From: an uncultured Clostridia bacterium
Lineage (GTDB): Bacteria > Bacillota > Clostridia > UBA1381
Assembly: GCA_947627795.1 (NCBI GenBank)
Contig: CANQXJ010000013.1
Span: 1 to 42,040, forward strand
Direction: 5' to 3'
DNA: 42,040 nucleotides
Shown: positions 36,231-42,040 of the stretch, piece after piece
Position numbering within the stretch: position 1 is the first letter of the stretch
Layout of the letters: every line of letters starts with the position of its first letter
Notes under the pieces: generated by a model
Database searches by the model: none
Seen by the model: the letters and a program-made list of their open reading frames with translations, nothing else
Told to the model about the DNA's origin: nothing
Translations under genes and position numbers: made by a program

Positions 36231-37628
36231 ATGACAGTTTCTCTGCGGAACGCACTCGGGTTTTTCATAGAATTCTGTCCCTGTGCGATTATGGTTTTTT
36301 TTGCTTTTCCCAAAATAACTTACCGCTTTCGAAGCGAATGGATTTTTACAGGAATAACGCTTGCCGCGTTGATTTTTGCGGCGCTGTTTTCGGCTGTGCT
36401 GAACGGCAGCGCCGGAGGAAATACGGCGCTTATCGCTAACCTGTTCATGTTTTCCGCAATTTTTATTATATTTGCGGCGTTCATTTGGCTGGTACGCGAA
36501 TCAATTATAAAAAAACTTATGGTTTTTTTCGTCATAATATTCTATGCGGCTCTGCAGTATTGCTTGGTGAATGTGCTTAACGGCTTCCTTATCGGCGTTC
36601 TTAATTTTACACAACAGTACGAAGCCGGAGAGGTGTATTCGCCGCATGGTCTGCTGTTGTATATAGCTACGACTTTGTTTTTGCTGCCGCCGATGCTGAC
36701 ATTTGTAACCCGTACGCTGCGTGAATATATTCGGGAGATTGAGACGCAGGATATGCGAAGGGAATTTTTTATTTTGATTGTATCAATGATTGTCCTGATT
36801 GCAATGATGATATGCGTCGATTTTACGTACTATAATGTGAAATACGATATGTATTTGTTAATGCTTGCGCTGTTTTTGGTTTTGCTGTTGTATCAGATGA
36901 TAATCTGCTGGCTGATTTTTCGCGAGTCGGTCAGACGGAAACGAGACACCGAACGCAGGCGCACGCTGGAGATTCAGCAGCTTCAATATGAAAAGATTGC
37001 CGGAGATATGGAAAATACCAGACGTATGCGCCATGATTTGCGCCATCATTATAACGCTCTGAATGATATGATTGACAGGGGACAGACGGACGAAATAAAG
37101 GAGTATCTTTCCACTGTGATCGACACTACCGTAAAGCGGGACAGCGAAGTGTATTGCAGGAATATGACGGTCAACGGAGTGCTGCAATATTATGTGGGTA
37201 TTGCAAGGGACGAGGATATACGCTGCGAGGTTAATGCCGAGTGTGAGGAGCTGACAATTGAGCCGACAGATTTAACGGTGCTGTTTGGAAACGCCATGGA
37301 AAACGCCATCAACGCCTGCCGGAAATGTCCGGAGAACCGATGGATAAGAATACAGGTAGGTATGGTTCAAAGCTCGTTGGCAATCGAAATATCCAATTCC
37401 TGTAAGGAGGCGCATCTCAATCGTCGTTTTCAAACGGAGGACGGCTTCTCGCCCGCGGAGGCGTTTTTGAGCGACCGCCCGGGCGGCGGACACGGCCTGC
37501 GCAGCATAGCGCATACCGCACAAAAATATGACGGAAGCGCCGGATTCCGCTTCAACGCGGAAAAAGGAATTTTTACAACGCGGATAAGACTGAATATACG
37601 CGGCGGAGAATTAAAAACCCGAAAATGA
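36231..37628 (+). CDS. GHKL-type sensor histidine kinase (AgrC-like architecture)
   Basis: The 465 residues begin with about six or seven membrane helices (to about residue 230), followed by a coiled linker. The dimerisation motif MRHDLRHHYNAL carries the phospho-acceptor His268. The GHKL ATPase has N box GNAMENAINAC and a glycine-rich GGGHGLRSI. It pairs with the LytTR regulator directly upstream. AgrC-type sensors often read peptides, but no AgrB or AgrD gene is present. The neighbouring transporter suggests a metabolite signal instead; this is inference. Confidence 0.9.
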   Translation: MTVSLRNALGFFIEFCPCAIMVFFAFPKITYRFRSEWIFTGITLAALIFAALFSAVLNGSAGGNTALIANLFMFSAIFIIFAAFIWLVRESIIKKLMVFFVIIFYAALQYCLVNVLNGFLIGVLNFTQQYEAGEVYSPHGLLLYIATTLFLLPPMLTFVTRTLREYIREIETQDMRREFFILIVSMIVLIAMMICVDFTYYNVKYDMYLLMLALFLVLLLYQMIICWLIFRESVRRKRDTERRRTLEIQQLQYEKIAGDMENTRRMRHDLRHHYNALNDMIDRGQTDEIKEYLSTVIDTTVKRDSEVYCRNMTVNGVLQYYVGIARDEDIRCEVNAECEELTIEPTDLTVLFGNAMENAINACRKCPENRWIRIQVGMVQSSLAIEISNSCKEAHLNRRFQTEDGFSPAEAFLSDRPGGGHGLRSIAHTAQKYDGSAGFRFNAEKGIFTTRIRLNIRGGELKTRK

Positions 37629-37714
37629 TGACATTATGAAATTTATCCGTAACAGCGTCGGCATGATAAAGGCGCTCGTAACTCAAATAAAATCCGTATA
37701 GTTATTGTGTTAAT

Positions 37715-37731
37715 TATGTTTTTAAAACATA
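37715..37731. promoter_or_regulatory. Perfect 17-bp palindrome upstream of the AIM24-family gene
   Basis: TATGTTTT (37715-37722) and AAAACATA (37724-37731) flank one T. It lies about 45 bp before the AIM24-family start and may be an operator. No convincing promoter hexamers could be fixed around it. Confidence 0.4.
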
Positions 37732-37774
37732 GTAAATTTATAGAAAATTATAAAATAATAAGGAGGAAAAGAAC

Positions 37775-38458
37775 ATGAAGTATGATATTTTCGGAGGAAT
37801 GCTTCCGGCGGTGGAGATAACGCTTAATAAAGGTGAAAGCATTTACACCCAGTCGGGAGGTATGACGTGGATGACTGACGGAATAGCTATGGAAACGAAT
37901 ACAAAGGGCGGATTTCTTAAAGGTATCGCGCGTTCTTTTTCGGGTGATTCGATATTCATGGCGACATACACGGCGAATAATGACAATGCGAAGATAACCT
38001 TTGCGTCGGCGGCACCGGGTGAAATAAGACCGCTTAATATTGATGCTTCGCACGAGTATATAGCGCAGAAAGGAGCGTTTTTATGCGCGGAAAACGGCGT
38101 AAATCTGAAATCTGTATTTACCAAATCCTTCGGCGCGGGTCTTGTCGGCGGCGAAGGCTTCGTACTCCAGGAGCTGTCAGGAAACGGAACGGCGTTTCTG
38201 GAGCTTGACGGAAGTCTCAAGGAGATAGATCTTGCGGCGGGAGAGCGCATAAAGGTCGATTCCGGAAACCTTGCGTTTTTTGAAAAATCGGTTGAATATT
38301 CGGTTGAAACGGTAAAGGGTTTCAAGAATATACTGTTCGGCGGCGAAGGGCTGTTCCTTACGGTGCTTAAAGGTCCGGGCAAGGTATGGCTGCAAACGGT
38401 AAGTCTCGGCGAGCTTGCCTCAAAGCTTCGCAAGTATATCCCCACGAATAATAATTAA
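37775..38458 (+). CDS. AIM24 / TIGR00266-family protein
   Basis: The 227-residue protein shows the family's pattern: a start MKYDIFGGMLPAVEITL, then SGGMTWMTDGI, a GGFLKGIARSFSGDSIF stretch and repeated beta-strand blocks (GAGLVGGEGFVLQELSG). Members form a tryptophan-attenuator-like beta fold. The bacterial function is not established; the mitochondrial member affects inner-membrane organisation. It is cytoplasmic, with no signal peptide. AAGGAGG precedes the start. Confidence 0.9.
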   Translation: MKYDIFGGMLPAVEITLNKGESIYTQSGGMTWMTDGIAMETNTKGGFLKGIARSFSGDSIFMATYTANNDNAKITFASAAPGEIRPLNIDASHEYIAQKGAFLCAENGVNLKSVFTKSFGAGLVGGEGFVLQELSGNGTAFLELDGSLKEIDLAAGERIKVDSGNLAFFEKSVEYSVETVKGFKNILFGGEGLFLTVLKGPGKVWLQTVSLGELASKLRKYIPTNNN

Positions 38459-38517
38459 TCTATAATTAGTTGTGATTAACTCTATAACATACTGTTTCAG
38501 GGAGGAATGTAATAATT

Positions 38518-41500
38518 ATGAAACATTTGAAAAAAATTATGTCGGCAGCACTGTCGGCAGCCATGCTTACGGCGACATTGCCGACGCTCGCTTCCGCTTC
38601 GGCGGGCGGCGCGGCGGAGGACGCTGCTCGAAGGCTTATAGAAAGCCAAAAATATTTCTATAACCCGTCCGGTATAAGCCTCGCTTCGGACAACGAATAC
38701 CCCGAGACATTCGATTTGCGGAGCGCCGATCTTGACGGAAGCGGAGTGAAAAAGAATTATGTCACACCCGTAAAGAGCCAGGGCTACTTCGGCACCTGCT
38801 GGGGATTTGCGGCAACCGCCGCGGCTGAGACGAGTATTCTGACCGAGTTCGGAAAGTCGTATGATGAAATGAATATTGATTTATCCGAGCATCATGTCGC
38901 GTGGTTCGCAAATGTGGCTCTCCCCGAGGACGGCAGTGAACAGGGCGGAGAGGGCGTGTATTTTATTGACCCGCCCGAAACCAGCAGGGATATTTTGGAC
39001 TACGGCGGCGGCTCTACCGCAGCGACGTCGGTGTATTCGGCGGGAGTAGGTCCTATGCCGGAGTATATGTTTCCCTATCGCGGCAAGGAGGGCAATATAA
39101 TATACATAAATCCCGAAACGGGCAGAATATCCAAAACCCAAAAAGAAGGCTATGAACCCTATCTTTACAGCCCGGATGATGATTGGAGTCTTGACGAGGC
39201 AGACCGTTTCGGGCAGGTATATCCGCTTGAGGAAAGCTTTTTGCTCCCGTCTCCGGCTCAGTTTGAATACGACGAGACTGAGGAGAAATATAAATACGTC
39301 TATAATCAGGCAGGAACAGACGCGATAAAAGAGCAGCTTATGAACGGCCGCCCTGTATGTATCACATTTTTCGCCGATGCGTCTGTTGCGTCGGAGATGG
39401 ACGAACACCACTATATAAATCCCGCCACATGGGCGCATTATGTGCCGCTGAGCGTCAATGAAGACAGTGAAAACGGCGAATCGACAAACCACGTCGTAAC
39501 GATAGTCGGCTGGGACGACAACTTCTCAAAGAAAAATTTCTTTGAGACGCCTCCGGGAGACGGAGCGTGGATAGTAAAGAACAGCTGGGGCAGTGATGAG
39601 AGTGAATTTCCGAATAAAGACGATTGGGGTGACCACGGATATTTCTATATATCATATTATGACCATACAATGGAGTCTCCGGAGGCGCTCGATTTTGACG
39701 TTACTCCCGACAAGACCGGCGGCTCTTATTACAGCTTTAAGTATGACTATATGCCTGTTTTCGCATCGTACAAGAATAATGTCTTTGACGCTCCCGCGTC
39801 AATGTCGAATGTATTTGAAAACGGAGATATGGACGTAACGGCAAAAACACTGACGTTTTACACCGAGCTTCCGGGAACCGAAACCACATTCGAGATGTAT
39901 ATGCTCAGCGACCAAAGCGAGTCTCCTACCGACGGAGAGCTTCTGGCGAGCGGAACAAAAACGTATAAGTACGGCGGTTATCACCGCTTTGATTTGGAAG
40001 AGCCGGTTTACATACCCGCAAACGCGCGGTATTCGGTTGTCGTAACAAATAAGACCGCTGACGGCAAATATGAGATTATAAGTCAGGAGTACCCGTCCGA
40101 GCTGAGCGCAAAAACAGACAAGGTTACATACGGCTTCAACACAGATTATGCGAAGGGCGTTGTGAACAAGGGCGAGAGCTTCATCAAAACCACAAACGAA
40201 AACAGTGAAGCCGAATGGGCTGACTGGGGAGAGACAAGCGCGGCGGCTAATGAAATAAGCTGTAAATTCCTTGAAGAGTTGGGATTTATGAGCGCGCTTG
40301 CGCAAACCGAAGACGCTTTTGAAGCGTATAATAACGCCTCCGATGCGTACCATGAGGCTCACCCCGAGGACGACAGTGAGGTAATTCCGGAGGAACTGCG
40401 AGACGTTTATGCAGACTGGCAGCTGAAGGCTTTTGCGCTGAAAGTGATGAAGATAGCGATTAAGAACGGGCTTGCGGCTATATTAAATCCCGAATATGCG
40501 GAAACTTTCAGCAGCGCGGCTTTCTACGCGAGGGACAACTTCCCGATAACCGTTATCGCGGACGTTGCGAAAAAAGACCATATTCTATACTACGACAGCG
40601 CGACAAGTCAGCTTTACTCGAAGATGGACTATGACACAAAGGAGTTCTCCGAGCCGATAGACTTCCCGGGCGCGATTTGCGAGGGCGACAAGCTGACGCT
40701 TACCTCGGATTTCCAGTTTGTGACGACGGCAAAGGACGGACTGTTCATAGACGGAAACACGACGCTCTACGTCCCCAAGGGCGAAAATCCGACGATAATC
40801 AGCGCCGCCGGCGGATTTACAGGCGACGATAAACTGCACGAGTACACCGGCATATTTGCCGCCGACGGCAGCACGATAGACATAGACGGAAGTCTTACGG
40901 TACGCTCGGGAACGGGCACTGACGCAGAGAGCCGCGCTATTCTATCGGATGGCAATCTCAAAATAACGGGAGACGGCAGTCTTACCGCGGTGAGCGGAAA
41001 TACGGAGCACGACGAGGCGGCGGAGCCCATGAGGGCGGACTCGATTGGAATATATGTATACGGTGATTTGGATATATCCGTTGCCAACGCGCGTTTCAGC
41101 GGCGGCAAAGCGCACGGAGCGAGTTATGGTATAGTGACCGACGAGGGGCACTCCGTGACTGTAGACGGAGGAGCTTCCGTCACGGCGCAAAGCAGTGAAA
41201 ATCGGGGAGAAGGAGAGTTTTACGATATTTTTTACAGCGATGCGTGCGCGACGAGTTATATAAAAGTCAAGAACAATTCAAGGTTTACCGCCTCAGCGAC
41301 GGGAAGAAAGACAAACGACAGCTGCGGATTATACATGTCATGCGGCAACGTTCATGGCGACGGCACGATTTACAACGGCGGCATTACGCTTGAAAACAAC
41401 AGCACTCTCGCGGTGAACGCCGACGGCTCCGACCGCAGCTTCGGTATTACGGCGGATATGCCGATACCCGTAAAAATGGACAGCACCTGCACGTTTATCG

Positions 41501-42040
41501 CCGCGGGAAAAACGAAAGCTGCGCATTACGCTATGCTTTCGGGTGTTACGGCTGTGTCACAGGACGGCGATGTACTGGCGTTCGCAAGGGGAACGGACAA
41601 ATTGACAAACAGCTATGTTGACACGGACGGAAACATAGCGAAGTATATCGAATTTAAAAACGCGGAGGACGTCACCGAAGGTGACAAGGTACTCTATTTC
41701 GACGGTGAAACGGGCAAGCTGTATTCAAAATACGACTTTCACACCGGTGAAAAGTCCGACCCTGTCGATATGCCGGGCGCGATATGCGAGAAGAATAAGC
41801 TGACGCTCACCTCGGAGTTTCGTTTTGTCACCTCGCACGAGGACGGATTGTATTTGAGCTCAGGCTCGACGCTTTACGTCCCCGAGGGCGAATATCCGTA
41901 TATTCAAAGCGCTGCGGAAGGGTTTACGCGAACCGATACCAGCATTTGCGCGTCGGGAATAAGCGTGGTCGGTGACTTAACGCTTGACATAGACGGCACT
42001 CTTACGCTAATCGCGGGCGACGGAGTAAACATTGACAGCT
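38518..42040 (+). CDS. Secreted C1A (papain-like) protease with lectin-like and repeat domains, 3' end outside window
   Basis: The frame is open for 1174 codons and runs off the window. A signal peptide (MKHLKKIMSAALSAAMLTAT) precedes a papain-like domain with Cys94 (GTCWGFAA), His325 (NHVVTIVGWDD) and Asn355 (VKNSWGSD). Residues about 403-535 resemble the lectin-like beta domain often attached to such proteases, followed by a helical linker. From residue 690 a long repeat begins (LYYDSATSQLYSK, PGAICEGDKLTLTS, TTLYVPKGE). A second copy starts at about 1059 (LYFDGETGKLYSK, PGAICEKNKLTLTS, STLYVPEGE). Between these lie Asp/Gly/Ser-rich strands that look like a beta-helix. GGAGG lies 12 nt before the ATG. 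It probably cleaves proteins at or near the cell surface. Confidence 0.88.
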   Translation, partial: MKHLKKIMSAALSAAMLTATLPTLASASAGGAAEDAARRLIESQKYFYNPSGISLASDNEYPETFDLRSADLDGSGVKKNYVTPVKSQGYFGTCWGFAATAAAETSILTEFGKSYDEMNIDLSEHHVAWFANVALPEDGSEQGGEGVYFIDPPETSRDILDYGGGSTAATSVYSAGVGPMPEYMFPYRGKEGNIIYINPETGRISKTQKEGYEPYLYSPDDDWSLDEADRFGQVYPLEESFLLPSPAQFEYDETEEKYKYVYNQAGTDAIKEQLMNGRPVCITFFADASVASEMDEHHYINPATWAHYVPLSVNEDSENGESTNHVVTIVGWDDNFSKKNFFETPPGDGAWIVKNSWGSDESEFPNKDDWGDHGYFYISYYDHTMESPEALDFDVTPDKTGGSYYSFKYDYMPVFASYKNNVFDAPASMSNVFENGDMDVTAKTLTFYTELPGTETTFEMYMLSDQSESPTDGELLASGTKTYKYGGYHRFDLEEPVYIPANARYSVVVTNKTADGKYEIISQEYPSELSAKTDKVTYGFNTDYAKGVVNKGESFIKTTNENSEAEWADWGETSAAANEISCKFLEELGFMSALAQTEDAFEAYNNASDAYHEAHPEDDSEVIPEELRDVYADWQLKAFALKVMKIAIKNGLAAILNPEYAETFSSAAFYARDNFPITVIADVAKKDHILYYDSATSQLYSKMDYDTKEFSEPIDFPGAICEGDKLTLTSDFQFVTTAKDGLFIDGNTTLYVPKGENPTIISAAGGFTGDDKLHEYTGIFAADGSTIDIDGSLTVRSGTGTDAESRAILSDGNLKITGDGSLTAVSGNTEHDEAAEPMRADSIGIYVYGDLDISVANARFSGGKAHGASYGIVTDEGHSVTVDGGASVTAQSSENRGEGEFYDIFYSDACATSYIKVKNNSRFTASATGRKTNDSCGLYMSCGNVHGDGTIYNGGITLENNSTLAVNADGSDRSFGITADMPIPVKMDSTCTFIAAGKTKAAHYAMLSGVTAVSQDGDVLAFARGTDKLTNSYVDTDGNIAKYIEFKNAEDVTEGDKVLYFDGETGKLYSKYDFHTGEKSDPVDMPGAICEKNKLTLTSEFRFVTSHEDGLYLSSGSTLYVPEGEYPYIQSAAEGFTRTDTSICASGISVVGDLTLDIDGTLTLIAGDGVNIDS

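Noticed and set aside
37636-37701. 21-codon ORF after the GHKL kinase gene (MKFIRNSVGMIKALVTQIKS...)
   Set aside because: It is amphipathic and cationic, and its position after an AgrC-like kinase is tempting for a signal peptide. But there is no ribosome site, no AgrB, and no comparison to test it.
38507-38512. ATG-TAA start-stop one base after GGAGG, upstream of the protease gene
   Set aside because: The spacing to the ribosome site is too short for initiation; the ATG at 38518 fits better.

Overview
The window looks like a piece of a Gram-positive Clostridia chromosome, plausibly from a gut-associated lineage. The evidence is Firmicutes-type RpoB and RpoC, consensus sigma-A promoters with AGGAGG-type ribosome sites, intrinsic terminators, BlaI/M56, DUF4179 and GHKL/LytTR families, and GC-rich repeat clusters of the kind scattered through gut clostridial genomes. 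I cannot name a genus. There are no rRNA or tRNA genes and no CRISPR array.

Layout. 1-1735: an Rrf2/IscR-like regulator, a ribbon-helix-helix regulator and an AT-rich gene for a secreted stalk-domain protein. 1786-3803: an OmpR-type two-component system read leftward. 3850-6818: a cobalamin riboswitch followed by a complete cobalt ECF transporter, cbiM-cbiN-cbiQ-cbiO. 6840-7023: intergenic repeat elements. 7087-9432: a BlaI-type repressor with tandem operators and an M56 membrane peptidase with an extra stalk-like exterior. 9518-11139: an ECF sigma factor and a DUF4179 membrane protein that is probably its anti-sigma factor. 11213-11942: two tandem copies of a predicted type I toxin-antitoxin cassette. 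11924-13978: comM and a GtrA-family gene. 14147-22128: rpoB and rpoC, isolated from their usual ribosomal-protein neighbours. 22232-26047: a GH31 glycosidase and a serine recombinase with a small overlapping upstream ORF, flanked by a 12-bp direct repeat. 26103-31444: a partner-switching signalling cluster. 31493-37628: a secreted 5'-nucleotidase diverging from a CstA-family transporter, which is followed by a LytTR/GHKL two-component system. 37775-42040: an AIM24-family protein and a large secreted papain-like protease cut off by the window end.

Most interesting parts. (1) The 26-31 kb cluster encodes a STAS domain fused to an aminoglycoside-phosphotransferase-fold kinase, a free STAS protein, a LytS-like sensor carrying both a PP2C phosphatase and an RsbW-like ATPase, and a degenerate ATPase-like protein. 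No sigma factor lies nearby. (2) The tandem cassettes at 11.2-11.9 kb each have a consensus promoter, a 28-codon hydrophobic ORF, a shared hairpin terminator and a convergent antisense promoter. Coding-type substitution patterns and compensatory changes separate the copies, and one copy has lost its ATG. (3) The 291-bp divergent region at 33.7-34.0 kb holds two pairs of a 12-bp motif with 21-bp period, each pair ending exactly 5 nt before a -35 box. This fits control of both genes by the adjacent LytTR regulator.

All calls come from reading the sequence. No database search, structure prediction or composition calculation was run.
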